This document shows, piece by piece, positions 10,573 to 21,163 of a DNA stretch of 64,000 nucleotides. The translations under genes were made by a program, and so were the position numbers. The stretch is taken from positions 62,001 to 126,000 of the forward strand of contig NZ_SJOJ01000014.1 in assembly GCF_004330295.1 (NCBI RefSeq), given 5' to 3'. Each line of letters opens with the position of its first letter. Position 1 is the first letter of the stretch. A model generated the notes under the pieces. The model was not told the origin of the DNA, searched no databases, and saw only the letters and a list, made by a program, of their open reading frames with translations. This DNA comes from Rahnella victoriana (GTDB lineage: Bacteria > Pseudomonadota > Gammaproteobacteria > Enterobacterales > Enterobacteriaceae).

Positions 10573-13500
10573 TCAGGATACGTCAGCTTCCGTATCTGCC
10601 AGTACCGGCAGTTCCGGCGCAAAGCCACGTAACCCGACCACATGCACGTGTTCATTATTACCGAACACTTTACGCACCAGTTTATAGGTCGTGCCTTTTT
10701 CAGGGCTGATGTTTTCCGGCGCCGCGATAATCAGCTGCATCTCCAGACGATCGCAAAGCTCAAACAGCGTGGCGATCGATTTGGCATCCAGACGGGCTGC
10801 TTCATCGAGGAACAGCAGACGGCAAGGCGAAATGTCTTTGCCCCGCATGCGGCTCGATTCATCTTCCCAGCTCTGTACTACCATCACCAGAATCGACATA
10901 CCGGTACCGATCGCTTCACCCGTTGACAGCGCGCCACTTTCTGCACGCAACCAGCCATCGGAACCGCGGTTAACTTCCACTTCCATTTCCAGATAGTTTC
11001 GGTAGTCCAGCAGTTCTTCACCGATGGTTTGCGGTGTGCGCTGTCCCATATCAATTTGCGGATTAAGACGCTGATACAGTTTCGCCAGCGCTTCCGAGAA
11101 GGTCAGGCGGTTGCTGCTGAACAAGTCCTGATGCTGTTCCTGCTGCTCAGAAAGCACATCCAGCAGACCGGCATGCGCTTCACGCACATTCACGTTCAGA
11201 CGTACGCTTTTCACCTGACCAAACGCCACTGCCTGCAGGCCCTGGTTCAGCTGACGGATACGGTTCTGCTCGCGCTGAATGGTTTTACGGATGATATTCG
11301 CCACGCTCTTGGAACTGATCGCCAGTTGTTGTTCACGGGCGGTCAGTTCTTCGGTCAGGCGTCCCAGCTCGATTTCCATCTGTTCGATAGCTTCAACCGG
11401 GTCATCAGTACGGATAATATCCTGACGGATACGCTCGCGCAGATGCTGATACACGGCGATGTAGAACTGAATTTTACGCTCAGGACGTTTCGGATCTTCC
11501 GACAAACGCAGCACGTCGCGCAGATGTTCATTATCAGATACCGCCAGACGCAGCGCACCGAGGGATTTATCCGACATGGAACGCAGTTCGTCGCCATCCA
11601 TGTAAGCCAGCTCGCGACGGTGCAGACGACGTTCAACGCCGTTGTCTTTCACCAGACGCATCACCGCACACCAGCCCGCTTTCGAGGTCACTACCTGTTC
11701 GCGGCTCTGATGGTAATCACGCTCAAGTTTGCGTAATTTCTTCTGCAGGTTATCCATTTCGGCTTCGCAGAAGGTGATTTGTTTTTCCAGCTGATTGCAG
11801 CGCGCACGGTTGGTGCTGAGCGCGGTATGCAATTCGTCACGACGGGTTTTGGCGCGGGCTTCCGCGTTCGGATCAGCCTGAACGCCGATATCCTGCAATT
11901 CCTGGCTTAGCTCTTTGAGCATATCGCGCTTGGCATCGAACGAGCTTTTCAGAGACGCCAGAACCTGACTGTATTGGGTCAGTTGTGTCTGATGCTGACG
12001 CATCTGTTCACGGGCGCGGGTACGTTCCGCTTCCGCATGTTCCAGACGCTGACGCAGTTTGTCATTCAGGTCGCTGTTTTCATTCAACATACCGGCAGAG
12101 TCGGTATAGCTGAAGTGAGCACGGCGCTGAACTACTTCGGTCAGGGCGAAGGCCTGTTGCTTCGCCAGACGTTGTGCATGCTGCGCCTGTGCGTAATCTT
12201 CTTTCAGTTGCTCATGCTGTTCCGGGTCGCTTTGCAGCACCGATACCAGCGGTTCCAGTTTGCTCAGTGAGGCGCCGTGTTGCTGAATGAAACGGGCAGA
12301 ATCCTGCGCCTCTTCCATTTCTTCGCGAATCTCTTCCACGCGGTCGATCAGCGTTTCGTCGCACAACAGACCCACACGCGGCTGCAATTTATTGAGCATG
12401 CCGATGGCTTCTTTCGCCTGCTCAAATTGCTGACGCTGCTGCTGATTCTGGCCTTCATGGGCATTCAGCGCACGTTCAAGTTCGCCACGACGGCCGCTCA
12501 GGGTACGAATATCCGCTTCAGGATCGGCGTCAAACGCGACGGCTAAATGGCTGCCGATAAAGCGGCTGAATGCCTGATGCGCACGCTGAATTTTCTGCAC
12601 GTCAAACGACAGTGTCGCGTAACGTTCTGACAGGTTTTCGCGTTCTTTATGCAGGGTTTCCAGACGGTTTTCACGCGCCGCACGGCCAAACAAAGGCACC
12701 TGCGGGAAGTGCGAATAACGCCACTGGCGGTCACCTGTCTTGACCAGTACCGCGCCCTGCATTTCATCCACTTCAAACACATTGTCATCAAAGGACTGCG
12801 GATCCCCTTCGATGAGGTAGAGATCTTCAGGACAATCGTCCAGCCCTTCCAGCTGATCGCGGATCAGCGACAGATCAGGGACCACAATCGCGTGACGCGA
12901 TGGACCGTACAGCGCAGAGAAGTAAGGCGCATCGTCGATAGTGACGTCGTCGTAAATCTCAGACAGCAGTACACCACCGAAACGTTCGGCCAGGGCAATC
13001 ATGCGGGAATCTTCCGCACCACTTGGCTGGCTGAGACGGGTGATCTGCCCTTCAATACGACGTTTACGCGCAGCCACTTCGTCGCGTTCAACCGTAGTTT
13101 CGCGTTCCGTTTCCAGCAACTGCTGCATGTATTCGGTGACCTGCTGGCTGCTTTCCAGCGGTTCCTTACTCTGCTCGCTCAGCTGGCTGAGGGCTTCCTG
13201 TGCAGCCAGCCAGACCGGCGCACGGGCGGTCAGTTCGCGAATGCGCGACTGAACCTGCTCAAGCTCCTGACGCATTTCCATGCGGCGTTCACCCGCCTGA
13301 GAAACGACACCCTGCAACTCTTCGATCTGCACTTCCAGCTCACGCTGCATGTCGTCCAGATCTTCCGGATGCACATCCTGCCCGGTGCGTTTGCAGAATT
13401 CCTGCAACTGACGTTCGGCATCCTGCTGTTCACGCAGGCGGCCTTCGAGTTCGGATAAACGCATGCGCAGCGGTTCGACGCGCTCGGCCTGATGTTGCTG

Positions 13501-15021
13501 AGAAGACCAGTCGCGCAGCAATTCACGCGCCGTCTGCCAGGCTTCACTGCGGCTCACTTCACCGGCGATTTTCACCACCAGCTGATACGCCGTCTCAAAC
13601 TGACTGTGCGCGGCAGACGCCACACTCATTTTTTGTTCCAGCATCAGCAGGATTTCAGTCGCTTCCTGCTCTTTGCTCTGGAACGTTTCCAGCCATTCCT
13701 CACTGTTCTGAATACTCAGATCCGGGATCTGGCACAGATCACGCGCACGCTCGATGGCCTGCAACGCCTGCTGGTACTGGATGGCACGCGTCTGCTGCAC
13801 ATCGAGCGCCTGCTGATAATCTGCCAGCTGGCTTTTCAGCTCATCCACTTCCAGTTCAGCCGCTTCCGCGCGGGCTTCATGTTCGGCATGCAGTTCGCTG
13901 GCTTCGGCAACGACTTCGTTTTGTTCTTCCAGACGGTAGGTCAGCTCTTCGAGGTCGCCTTCATAGCGCTCAATTTTTTCCTGCTGACGCATCGCGGTCT
14001 GAACCAGACTCAGGTGGTCGCTGGCAGCCTGATAATCGGTTTCCAGATCACTTTGCGAACCGCTTTGCTCGGCCAGCTCACGCGCCATTTCAACATGACG
14101 ATATTGCTCACCGGACAACTGTTTGCGGCTCGACAGCAACTCATTACGCAACACCAGCGCACCATCCAGATGGATACGTCGTTCATTGGCGTGGCGCATG
14201 TAGTCAGCGGCCACGTAAGAGGTTGCTTCAGAAATCAGATGCTTGAACAGGTCACGGTCTGACTGAGTGACGCGAATCGCTTCGAGCGTCATACGGTTTT
14301 CACGCAGCGCCGCTTCCATATCCTGGAAAGCCTTACGCACACCGCTATTTTCCGGCAACAGGTAATCGCGCAGGGAACGGGTGATGGCGCTGGAAATACC
14401 ACCGTACAGTGACGCTTCAATCAGACGGTAGAATTTACTGCGATCAGACGCTGAACGCAGACGACGCGGGATCACACCCAGATCGAACATCAGCGCATGG
14501 TAATCGGTAATCGAGTTGAACTGCTTGAACTGCACGCCTTCCATTGCTTCAACGCGCTCTTTCAGTTCATGCAAAGGCAACACACGCGCCTGACGTTCGC
14601 CAACGGTTTCCGTCAGCATTTCCGTCGGGTTCACTGCCACCGGCAAGCCCTGAATGGTGAACGGTTTGATGTCCACTTTACGGTCACGCCCGGCAACCTG
14701 TTGCAGACGAACGCCAACCACAATGCGCTGATGACGGGAGTTCACCACGTCCAGAACCGAGTAACAGACACCGGCACGCAATTTACCGTGCAGGCCTTTA
14801 TCACGTGAACCAGAGGTCGCGCCTGCTTCCGTGGTATTACGGAAATGCAGTAAGGTCAGATCGGGGATCAGCGCCGTCACAAAAGCGGCCATGGTGGTGG
14901 ATTTACCCGCCCCGTTGCCGCCGGAAAGTGTGGTGACCAGTGAGTCGAGGTCAAAAGTACGGGCGAAGAACCCGTTCCAGTTCACCAGCGTCAGTGAGCG
15001 AAATTTACCGCGTTCAATCAT
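10573..15021 (-). CDS. mukB: Chromosome partition protein MukB (SMC-like condensin)
   Basis: ATPase subunit of the MukBEF condensin that compacts and segregates the chromosome. It has 1482 residues (E. coli 1486). Walker A is GGNGAGKS at 34-41. Two long coiled-coil arms, rich in Glu, Gln, Arg and Leu, flank a globular hinge near the middle (around residues 645-780). The C-terminal head has the signature [11 protein letters not shown] and Walker [13 protein letters not shown]. Its ATG overlaps the mukE stop by 4 bases (ATGA), so the subunits are translationally coupled. It is the last gene of cmoM-mukF-mukE-mukB. Confidence 0.99.
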   Translation of the reverse strand: MIERGKFRSLTLVNWNGFFARTFDLDSLVTTLSGGNGAGKSTTMAAFVTALIPDLTLLHFRNTTEAGATSGSRDKGLHGKLRAGVCYSVLDVVNSRHQRIVVGVRLQQVAGRDRKVDIKPFTIQGLPVAVNPTEMLTETVGERQARVLPLHELKERVEAMEGVQFKQFNSITDYHALMFDLGVIPRRLRSASDRSKFYRLIEASLYGGISSAITRSLRDYLLPENSGVRKAFQDMEAALRENRMTLEAIRVTQSDRDLFKHLISEATSYVAADYMRHANERRIHLDGALVLRNELLSSRKQLSGEQYRHVEMARELAEQSGSQSDLETDYQAASDHLSLVQTAMRQQEKIERYEGDLEELTYRLEEQNEVVAEASELHAEHEARAEAAELEVDELKSQLADYQQALDVQQTRAIQYQQALQAIERARDLCQIPDLSIQNSEEWLETFQSKEQEATEILLMLEQKMSVASAAHSQFETAYQLVVKIAGEVSRSEAWQTARELLRDWSSQQHQAERVEPLRMRLSELEGRLREQQDAERQLQEFCKRTGQDVHPEDLDDMQRELEVQIEELQGVVSQAGERRMEMRQELEQVQSRIRELTARAPVWLAAQEALSQLSEQSKEPLESSQQVTEYMQQLLETERETTVERDEVAARKRRIEGQITRLSQPSGAEDSRMIALAERFGGVLLSEIYDDVTIDDAPYFSALYGPSRHAIVVPDLSLIRDQLEGLDDCPEDLYLIEGDPQSFDDNVFEVDEMQGAVLVKTGDRQWRYSHFPQVPLFGRAARENRLETLHKERENLSERYATLSFDVQKIQRAHQAFSRFIGSHLAVAFDADPEADIRTLSGRRGELERALNAHEGQNQQQRQQFEQAKEAIGMLNKLQPRVGLLCDETLIDRVEEIREEMEEAQDSARFIQQHGASLSKLEPLVSVLQSDPEQHEQLKEDYAQAQHAQRLAKQQAFALTEVVQRRAHFSYTDSAGMLNENSDLNDKLRQRLEHAEAERTRAREQMRQHQTQLTQYSQVLASLKSSFDAKRDMLKELSQELQDIGVQADPNAEARAKTRRDELHTALSTNRARCNQLEKQITFCEAEMDNLQKKLRKLERDYHQSREQVVTSKAGWCAVMRLVKDNGVERRLHRRELAYMDGDELRSMSDKSLGALRLAVSDNEHLRDVLRLSEDPKRPERKIQFYIAVYQHLRERIRQDIIRTDDPVEAIEQMEIELGRLTEELTAREQQLAISSKSVANIIRKTIQREQNRIRQLNQGLQAVAFGQVKSVRLNVNVREAHAGLLDVLSEQQEQHQDLFSSNRLTFSEALAKLYQRLNPQIDMGQRTPQTIGEELLDYRNYLEMEVEVNRGSDGWLRAESGALSTGEAIGTGMSILVMVVQSWEDESSRMRGKDISPCRLLFLDEAARLDAKSIATLFELCDRLEMQLIIAAPENISPEKGTTYKLVRKVFGNNEHVHVVGLRGFAPELPVLADTEADVS

Positions 15022-15749
15022 TCCTGTTCATCCTCTGCGCCCTCATGCCCTTGCGGCCCTGCCAGCGGCTCGCCGTCTTCACTTTCGTCGTTCAATGACA
15101 ACGCACTGTCGACAGGCATCGCTTCGCCGTCGCGGATCATCCGCAACTGCGCTTCACGCGCGTCATCGCCACTGCGGACATCCGCACCAAAACGAAATAC
15201 CGCTTCGGTAATACGGAATTTGCTGCTGTCGACGCCCATGAAATAGACCATACCCAGACGACGCAGACGGTTCAGCGACGTTCTGACTTTGTCCTGGAGT
15301 TTCTGACGATCCAAATCTGAACCGGTAGAACGCTGGTTGACGTATTTCAGCAATTTGCTTTCGTCTGCCAGGCTCAGTAATTCGTCGTACAATTCCTGCT
15401 GGGTAAAAATACCTTCATGCGCCAGACGTTCCGGGCTGAGATACAGATAGCAGAGAATTTTCCCGACCATCATGTCCAGCTCCGATAAGACGGAACGCGG
15501 GATAAGCGTGGTGGAACGCGGGCGAAGATAGAAGAAACCTTCCGGCGCCCGGATCAACTCCACGCTGTAGCGGCTGTAAAACAGTTCCATTTCTTCCTGA
15601 TAATCCATCAGGAAAGCGTGGTTATCCAGTTCATCAATGCCGATATGACGGCCAGAACGCAGCTGGCTGTCGAGAGCAGGAAACACTGAGTTAGCCAGTG
15701 CCTGCGCCAGCTTAGCTGGCATTATGTGTTCAATATTTGTCGATGACAT
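15018..15749 (-). CDS. mukE: Condensin subunit MukE
   Basis: Accessory subunit of MukBEF that binds the MukF kleisin. The start is [18 protein letters not shown], matching E. coli MukE, and gives 243 residues; the open frame runs 44 codons further upstream inside mukF and is not used. Winged-helix regions are recognisable ([43 protein letters not shown]). The acidic tail ([10 protein letters not shown] onward) differs from E. coli. It overlaps mukF by 20 bases and mukB by 4. Confidence 0.97.
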   Translation of the reverse strand: MSSTNIEHIMPAKLAQALANSVFPALDSQLRSGRHIGIDELDNHAFLMDYQEEMELFYSRYSVELIRAPEGFFYLRPRSTTLIPRSVLSELDMMVGKILCYLYLSPERLAHEGIFTQQELYDELLSLADESKLLKYVNQRSTGSDLDRQKLQDKVRTSLNRLRRLGMVYFMGVDSSKFRITEAVFRFGADVRSGDDAREAQLRMIRDGEAMPVDSALSLNDESEDGEPLAGPQGHEGAEDEQE

Positions 15750-17052
15750 GGGCCTGCACCTTGGCTCCGTAATCATTGATTGCCTGCCATTCGGCATGCA
15801 ACCCTGAAAAATCTGCTTCAGCCACACCGAGGCGTACCGCCTGGTCGACCACAATTCGCGCGACATCAAAATGTCGGGCACGCGGATACTGTTTGAGGTA
15901 TTCGCGCATTACCATGCCCAGATTGAGCGGCGTTTTTTGTTGCTGATAGACCTGTAATGCCTGTTCAATCAATGCCGCAAGTTGTTCGCGGATTTCGTTA
16001 AATTCTTCAAATTCGAGATCAGGCGGAAGCTCGCCGGTCACTTCTTCGCTGCGCAAGGCCAGCTCTTCGTCACGCATATCCAGCAGACGATCGGCATTGG
16101 CAAACGTCAGGGTCCACGGCTGATCAAAATAGTTCTGCACCGACTGGCGTAAACGCTGGGCAAATACCCGGTTTTTATCCATGTCGATGGCAGTACGGAT
16201 AAATTTATGTACATGCCGGTCATAGCCAATCCACAGGTCAATCGCCTGCTGGCCCCAGCTGGTAATACGGTCGAGTTTGCTCTGTAAATCAAAGACCAGC
16301 TTATCAACAAAGCTCAGGTCCATCTCCACCATGGTGGCATCCTGAATACGCAACAGGTGCGCCTGCAACAGGTCGCCCGCCGCTTCCAGCGTATCCTGCA
16401 ATTCACGTAGCGTGCCCGACGTTTCTGACAGCAGGATTTCACAGCTGGAAATCGCCGCACGCCAGTCTTTATTAAGCAGCGCCGCGATATCATCTTTTAC
16501 GCCCTGCTGCTGTTCGTCCATGATCCGCTGGGTCATGTCGATGCTGTCGAAAATTTCAGCCACAGAATATTTGAGAGGGGCGTACACATTGCGATGCCAG
16601 TGGAAATCATCACCGCCTTCGTCGGCCGCATCCGCCGCTCGCTTGAGTTCCTGCGCCACGATCGACAGCTGCATAGACAAGCGCAACGTGGAGAATTCAC
16701 GCTGACGGATATAATAATCTGAAATGCCGATCGCCAGAGGCGTCAGGCGATAGATAGCATTGCCGTCGGCCAGCTCACTGACAAAACGGTTGAGCAAACG
16801 CTGACGCACCATGTCATTGATGGCGTTGTTGGCACGTACGGTGATGGTCTCATTGGTTTGCTCGAAACCCTTGCTGACGTGACGAAACGCATCGACCAGC
16901 TCACCCTCACTCATTTCCCCGTCAAGGCGCTCGCTGTTTAACGTGGCAATCGCCAGAAGAAAAGCCAGCCGCTCCGTTGGCAGCGAAATTGAGAAATCAT
17001 TTTTCCGTGCCCAGGCGACCAGTTCGGGTACAGTCTGGGAAAATTCACTCAT
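15730..17052 (-). CDS. mukF: Condensin kleisin subunit MukF
   Basis: Kleisin that bridges the two MukB heads and binds MukE. It has 440 residues, the same as E. coli. The N-terminal winged-helix dimerisation domain ([21 protein letters not shown]) is followed by a helical middle part, a linker around residues 290-330 and the C-terminal MukB-binding winged helix ([19 protein letters not shown]). The start overlaps the cmoM stop by 4 bases, indicating coupling. Confidence 0.98.
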   Translation of the reverse strand: MSEFSQTVPELVAWARKNDFSISLPTERLAFLLAIATLNSERLDGEMSEGELVDAFRHVSKGFEQTNETITVRANNAINDMVRQRLLNRFVSELADGNAIYRLTPLAIGISDYYIRQREFSTLRLSMQLSIVAQELKRAADAADEGGDDFHWHRNVYAPLKYSVAEIFDSIDMTQRIMDEQQQGVKDDIAALLNKDWRAAISSCEILLSETSGTLRELQDTLEAAGDLLQAHLLRIQDATMVEMDLSFVDKLVFDLQSKLDRITSWGQQAIDLWIGYDRHVHKFIRTAIDMDKNRVFAQRLRQSVQNYFDQPWTLTFANADRLLDMRDEELALRSEEVTGELPPDLEFEEFNEIREQLAALIEQALQVYQQQKTPLNLGMVMREYLKQYPRARHFDVARIVVDQAVRLGVAEADFSGLHAEWQAINDYGAKVQAHVIDKY

Positions 17053-17834
17053 AATTCGTCCTTCAGAATGGGTTTGTGCGCCATTACATGGATGTAACGT
17101 CCCAAACTAACAAAAGGTTCCTGACGGCAATAACGCTGTTCCAGCGCCAGAAGCTCATCAAAATCCTGTTTATGTTGTTGTCTGTTTCGCAAATAATCGT
17201 GGAACACTCTAACACCGGTTTTGCCGCTGATCTGCATCCCCAACTGTTCCAGCCACTGATAAACCTTTGCCGGTTCCAGCGGATGATCGGGTAACAGGGA
17301 GCTTTTTTTGATTTTAGGCACACCTGCCTCGACATGAGCAAAATTGCCGAGGATCATATGCCGCATGACCAGACCGTGGATATTGTAAAACATCAGCGAT
17401 ATTGCGCCACCGGGGGCCAGACAATCGACCAGCGCGGCCAGTGCCTGCTGAGGCTCGGCCAGCCATTCAATGACCGCATGGAACAATATCAGATCAACCG
17501 GCTGTTCCAAATGTTCGGCGATATGCTGAGCGGGACATTGTACAAATTGCATGTTGTCGCTCACACCTTTTTCCCGCGCGGCCGCTTCGGCGCGCCGGAT
17601 CATCTCACCGGAGAGATCACACAACAAGACCTTATGTCCTAAAGCGGCCAGTTCACAGGCCATTTGCCCCTCACCGCCGCCCGCATCAAGAATACGAAGT
17701 GGCCGCTGTGGCAACATCTGGAGCAAATCATGCAGATCCTGACCCAGCACCGCCTGACGGATACGTCCCTTGGTGGTGCCGTAGATATTGCGCGAAAATT
17801 TTTCGGCGATATCGTCGAAATTACGATCCTGCAT
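17049..17834 (-). CDS. cmoM: tRNA 5-carboxymethoxyuridine methyltransferase CmoM
   Basis: SAM-dependent class I methyltransferase making mcmo5U at the tRNA wobble position (formerly SmtA). It has 261 residues, as in E. coli. The SAM motif I is [16 protein letters not shown] (about 43-58), with motif [14 protein letters not shown] and the post-motif region [13 protein letters not shown]. It is the first gene of the muk operon and is divergent from elyC, so the operon promoter lies in 17835-17990. Confidence 0.96.
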   Translation of the reverse strand: MQDRNFDDIAEKFSRNIYGTTKGRIRQAVLGQDLHDLLQMLPQRPLRILDAGGGEGQMACELAALGHKVLLCDLSGEMIRRAEAAAREKGVSDNMQFVQCPAQHIAEHLEQPVDLILFHAVIEWLAEPQQALAALVDCLAPGGAISLMFYNIHGLVMRHMILGNFAHVEAGVPKIKKSSLLPDHPLEPAKVYQWLEQLGMQISGKTGVRVFHDYLRNRQQHKQDFDELLALEQRYCRQEPFVSLGRYIHVMAHKPILKDEL

Positions 17835-17990
17835 GAAGTGAACCCTGTTTCTGAAAACAATTTGTCTGATGATGTCTCTGCGGCGATGCCGTGTGAAGTG
17901 CTATTTTGGCACAGGCTGGCTTAGAATAAATCATCCTGACTCGGATTCACGCCCGGATGTCGTTTTTTCACTCAAAAGGACCCGTTTTTG

Positions 17991-18770
17991 ATGTTATTTA
18001 TCCTAAAAAAGACACTCGGCGGGCTGTTATTACCTCTGCCTTTTATTTTGCTTATGATGGCGGTTGCGCTGGTGTTGTTGTGGATGACCCGCTGGCAAAA
18101 AACCGGAAAAGTGTTTTTTTCACTGAGTTGGCTGCTTCTGTTGCTGCTCAGCCTGCAACCGGTGGCTGATAAGCTGCTGCGCCCCATTGAATCGGTCTAC
18201 CCCACTTACCAGACTCAGGGCCATACGCCGGTAAAATATGTCGTGGTGCTGGGTGGCGGTTACACCTATAACCCGGCCTGGGCACCGAGTTCTAATCTGA
18301 TCAGCAACAGTCTTCCGCGCGTGACGGAAGGGATCCGTATTTATCGCGCAAATCCGGGCGCTAAAATGGTCTTTACCGGTGCGCAGGCCATGAGCAACCC
18401 GATGAGCAGTGCGGCAGTGGCGGGAAAGGTGGCAATCAGTTTAGGCGTGCCTGAGAGCGATATTATTTTGCTCGATAAACCGAAGGACACCCATCAGGAA
18501 GCCTTGCAGGTTAAAGCGATGATGGGAGAACAACCCTTTGCGCTGGTGACCTCCGCAAACCATCTGCCGCGCGCAATCATCTTCTTCCGCCAACTGGGCC
18601 TGAACCCGATTCCGGCACCGGCCAATCAGCTGGCAATAGATTCCCCGCTCAATCCGTGGGAAAAAGCCTTACCTCAGGCGTTGTTCCTCTCTCACAGTGA
18701 ACGGGCATGGTATGAAACGCTGGGGCGGATATGGCAATGGATAACCCTTCCCGCGCCTGAAGTCAGATAA
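17991..18770 (+). CDS. elyC: Envelope biogenesis factor ElyC (DUF218)
   Basis: Inner-membrane protein needed for normal peptidoglycan assembly and linked to the undecaprenyl-phosphate carrier lipid. It has 259 residues. ATG at 17991 gives MLFILKKTLGGLLLPLPF like E. coli; the TTG one codon earlier is less likely. Two N-terminal membrane helices (about 8-30 and 38-55) precede a DUF218 domain with VVVLGGGYTYNP, TSANHLPRA and a C-terminal helix. The stop lies one base before the convergent ycbJ stop. Confidence 0.93.
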   Translation: MLFILKKTLGGLLLPLPFILLMMAVALVLLWMTRWQKTGKVFFSLSWLLLLLLSLQPVADKLLRPIESVYPTYQTQGHTPVKYVVVLGGGYTYNPAWAPSSNLISNSLPRVTEGIRIYRANPGAKMVFTGAQAMSNPMSSAAVAGKVAISLGVPESDIILLDKPKDTHQEALQVKAMMGEQPFALVTSANHLPRAIIFFRQLGLNPIPAPANQLAIDSPLNPWEKALPQALFLSHSERAWYETLGRIWQWITLPAPEVR

Positions 18771-18771
18771 C

Positions 18772-19665
18772 TCAGTTAAGCCACGGCAGCAACTGTTGCC
18801 GTGCAAAATCGAACTGCCTGCGGTCCAGTTTTCCGGTATGGATCATGTGGGCGACGGATTCCCACACCAGATATAACCAGCGGCGGGCAAGGAAGCTTTC
18901 TGAAACCGGTGCTTTTTGCAGATAGCTGAACAGCAGCTGCTCACTCATCCCTTTTTCCCACAGCCTGAAGAGGTCAAATTCGCGGGGAGCCCATAACACG
19001 GTGCCGGGATTGATCATCGCCAGCAGTTGATCACTGCGCGGATCTTTGAGCATGCCGCGTAATGACACATTACCGTGAACCAGCACCGGCGTATCGTCGA
19101 ATCCCTCAAACAATGCCGGTATGCACGCCCGCGAGCGGAACAGAAGCGTGCGGTCCTCCGGTGTGAGTTCAGGAGCCTGGAGATTAGACAGCGTCGCCCA
19201 CAGCACTTCGACGCGCTGCGGATACCAGTTTTCCCAGCGATTTTCCTGCGTGCTGTCGACCGAGCCAACGCATCCGTGGCTGTCAATCCGGTGCCATGCC
19301 AGCATCGCCTCAACGATCTGTTCCTGCAGGATTAGCCAGCGTTCAGGCGTTCTTGTCGGGGCTTCCGCCGAAACACCGCGCAGGCGTTCGATCAGCAAAA
19401 TTTCCTGATAGGGTTTCTGATGGGTCGTGACCATACCGTACACTGTCGGCACCCGCACCACGCCTTCCCGCGCCAGCATCGAGAGCTTATACGCCTCCTG
19501 CCCCGCAATCCCCTGACAGACAAAACTTTTCGCCAGCAAAGGCATGGCATAGCCCTGCTCATCATATAAAGAAAAAAGATGGGCATAAGGCTGCTCACTG
19601 ACGCATTCAAGGCGGGAGAGACGTTCGCCTAATACAATACTGAGTTCGGCTTTTAGCTGTTCCAT
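18772..19665 (-). CDS. ycbJ: YcbJ, aminoglycoside-phosphotransferase-like kinase fold
   Basis: Protein of 297 residues, the same length as E. coli YcbJ, whose function is not known. It shows the APH-type kinase pattern: ILLIERLRGVSAE as hinge, and VLVHGNVSLRGMLKD in the position of the catalytic HGDLHxxN loop. The usual Asp of that loop is replaced by Asn (HGN), so phosphotransfer activity is doubtful. No signal peptide or membrane segment is seen. It is convergent with elyC. Confidence 0.88.
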   Translation of the reverse strand: MEQLKAELSIVLGERLSRLECVSEQPYAHLFSLYDEQGYAMPLLAKSFVCQGIAGQEAYKLSMLAREGVVRVPTVYGMVTTHQKPYQEILLIERLRGVSAEAPTRTPERWLILQEQIVEAMLAWHRIDSHGCVGSVDSTQENRWENWYPQRVEVLWATLSNLQAPELTPEDRTLLFRSRACIPALFEGFDDTPVLVHGNVSLRGMLKDPRSDQLLAMINPGTVLWAPREFDLFRLWEKGMSEQLLFSYLQKAPVSESFLARRWLYLVWESVAHMIHTGKLDRRQFDFARQQLLPWLN

Positions 19666-19796
19666 AACGTGTTCGCAGTGACGAAAAAGTAACGTTTATG
19701 ATGAAAGCTTCAGCGAAGGATTACCCCGTTTCAGATCAAATAAAACCGGATAATTGGGGCAGAAAAAGGAAGGCATCGCGCAAAACAAAGAGACCA

Positions 19797-19829
19797 CTAA
19801 AAATAAACGGAATGCCGGGACATTCCGTT
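19797..19829 (-). terminator. Terminator after kdsB
   Basis: ACGGAATG/CATTCCGT stem with a CCGGGA loop; the minus strand continues TTATTTTT. It lies 15 bases after the kdsB stop. Confidence 0.8.
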
Positions 19830-19843
19830 CGGATGACGTTCAG

Positions 19844-20602
19844 TCAGGCACGTTTATGCCCCAGGATCGCGCGCACACGTTCCAAATCCTCTGGCGTATC
19901 AACGCCCACCGAAGGAATCGCTTTCGCGACATCAACATGGATTTTTTCACCGTACCACAGCACCCGGAGTTGTTCGAGCAGTTCGATATGCTCCAGCTTG
20001 CTCGGCTCCCACTTAACGTACTGACGGATAAAACCTGCACGATAAGCGTAAATACCGATATGACGAAGGAAGGTATCGCCGATGGTATCTTTTGACACCG
20101 CGAAACGTTCACGCTCCCAGGGGATCGCCGCCCGTGAAAAGTACATGGCGTAGCCTCTGGCATCCCGCACCACTTTCACCGCGTTAGGGTTGAACGCTTC
20201 TTCTGCCGATTCAATCGGCACGGCCAGTGTTGCCATCCCGGCTTCGCTGTTTGCCAGATTTTCTGCAACCTGACGGACAATCACCGGCGGGATCAAAGGC
20301 TCATCGCCCTGCACATTCACGATAATTTCGTCATCGGCGAACTGACACAATTCGATGACTTCCGCGAGGCGCTCAGTACCTGACTGGTGATCAGGCCGGG
20401 TCAGACAGACCTCGCCACCTGCGGCTTCCACCGCCTTCACGACATCAGGATGATCGGTTGCGACTATCACGCGTTTTGCACCGGATTCAAGAGCACGTTC
20501 CATGACATGCACAACCATCGGCTTGCCGTTGATTTCTGCCAGAGGTTTACCCGGCAGACGGCTCGAGCCATAGCGGGCAGGAATAATGGCGATAAAACTC
20601 AT
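19844..20602 (-). CDS. kdsB: CMP-Kdo synthetase
   Basis: 3-deoxy-manno-octulosonate cytidylyltransferase; activates Kdo with CTP for lipopolysaccharide inner-core synthesis; cytoplasmic. It has 252 residues (E. coli 248). The nucleotide-binding start [16 protein letters not shown], the TDHPDV segment, [11 protein letters not shown] and the RHIGIYAYR region are all present. Its ATG overlaps the ycaR stop by 4 bases, so the two are coupled. Confidence 0.97.
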   Translation of the reverse strand: MSFIAIIPARYGSSRLPGKPLAEINGKPMVVHVMERALESGAKRVIVATDHPDVVKAVEAAGGEVCLTRPDHQSGTERLAEVIELCQFADDEIIVNVQGDEPLIPPVIVRQVAENLANSEAGMATLAVPIESAEEAFNPNAVKVVRDARGYAMYFSRAAIPWERERFAVSKDTIGDTFLRHIGIYAYRAGFIRQYVKWEPSKLEHIELLEQLRVLWYGEKIHVDVAKAIPSVGVDTPEDLERVRAILGHKRA

Positions 20603-20781
20603 GGATGTGTCTCGTCAACAGAAAGCGGGCGTGCCTCGTTTTCTAATAAAACAGGGATCCCGTCACGGACCGGATAAGCCAGACTGTCAGCCTTACACAC
20701 CAGTTCCTGCGACTCTTTATTAAAGTAAAGCTTCCCGTTACATACAGGGCACGCAACGATTTCAAGTAAACGATGATCCAT
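20599..20781 (-). CDS. ycaR: Small Trm112-type zinc-ribbon protein YcaR
   Basis: A 60-residue protein beginning [19 protein letters not shown], after a strong GGGAGGA ribosome site. The UPF0434/Trm112 pattern is clear in CPVCNGKL and [15 protein letters not shown]. Only one CxxC plus one later Cys remains, so a full zinc knuckle is not certain. It is usually found beside kdsB or lpxK; the function in enterobacteria is not settled. The open frame upstream of this ATG is not used. Confidence 0.93.
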   Translation of the reverse strand: MDHRLLEIVACPVCNGKLYFNKESQELVCKADSLAYPVRDGIPVLLENEARPLSVDETHP

Positions 20782-20967
20782 AAATTCCTCCCGGAAGCGA
20801 ATACGCCCATTTTCAGCATGGCGTGACGCAAAAAAGCATTGGAAACATAAGATAGCGGTTCCAGAGAATAGCATAACGCCCCGCCCGGGGTTAATCCTCA
20901 CATCACTCTCTGAGAAGGGCCGCTTAAAGTTACAGCGATGTGAATAAAAAATTTCACTGAAGGGTGA
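20782..20967. other. Intergenic region upstream of ycaR
   Basis: Non-coding. It holds the minus-strand ycaR-kdsB promoter, which I could not place exactly. It is bordered on the right by the small plus-strand unit at 20968-21157. Confidence 0.4.
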
Positions 20968-20996
20968 TTGCGTTGCAGATTGAGTGGGAGTACAAT
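20968..20996 (+). promoter_or_regulatory. Candidate promoter of the small ORF unit
   Basis: TTGCGT (20968-20973) and TACAAT (20991-20996) are separated by 17 bases. The -10 matches five of six consensus bases, the -35 three of six. The transcript start would fall near 21003. Confidence 0.5.
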
Positions 20997-21001
20997 TTTT
21001 T

Positions 21002-21017
21002 TGTGATGAACATCACA
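21002..21017. promoter_or_regulatory. Perfect CRP-type palindrome
   Basis: TGTGA-N6-TCACA, matching the CRP core at all ten positions, with the T and A flanking the spacer also as in the consensus. It covers the inferred start site, a place where bound CRP would repress. The inner GTGAT-N4-ATCAC has FNR spacing but G where FNR sites have T, so CRP is the better guess. Confidence 0.65.
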
Positions 21018-21045
21018 CTATCAACTTCAGACAAGAGCACGAAAA

Positions 21046-21096
21046 ATGAAAACCATTAACAAAATCATCGCAATGTTCGCTAACTTCAGCCACTAA
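21046..21096 (+). CDS. Predicted 16-residue peptide (MKTINKIIAMFANFSH)
   Basis: ATG to TAA ORF of 16 codons, preceded by a weak AGAG ribosome site ten bases upstream. The peptide is basic at the start, then hydrophobic (IIAMFANF), and could form a short amphipathic helix. I do not recognise it. It lies on the + strand between two minus-strand genes, so it is not a leader of ycaQ or ycaR. Promoter, CRP palindrome and terminator around it support a real short transcript of about 150 nt. Translation of the ORF is a prediction; the RNA could also act as a small regulatory RNA. Confidence 0.5.
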   Translation: MKTINKIIAMFANFSH

Positions 21097-21125
21097 TGCT
21101 GAGTCACACCTGCAATCATCGTGAA

Positions 21126-21158
21126 ATAACGGCTGCCTGATGCAGCCGTTTTATTTTG
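21126..21158. terminator. Terminator of the small transcript
   Basis: ACGGCTGC/GCAGCCGT stem with a five-base loop, followed on the + strand by TTTATTTT. On the minus strand it lies just after ycaQ and could also end that gene. Confidence 0.8.
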
Positions 21159-21163
21159 CGGTA

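Noticed and set aside
11029-14262. Long open frames on the + strand across mukB (for example 11029-11736, 13200-14246, 13492-14262)
   Set aside because: They run antisense to the intact 1482-codon mukB, have Gln/Arg/Phe/His-rich composition typical of reading the opposite strand of coiled-coil genes, and lack ribosome sites.
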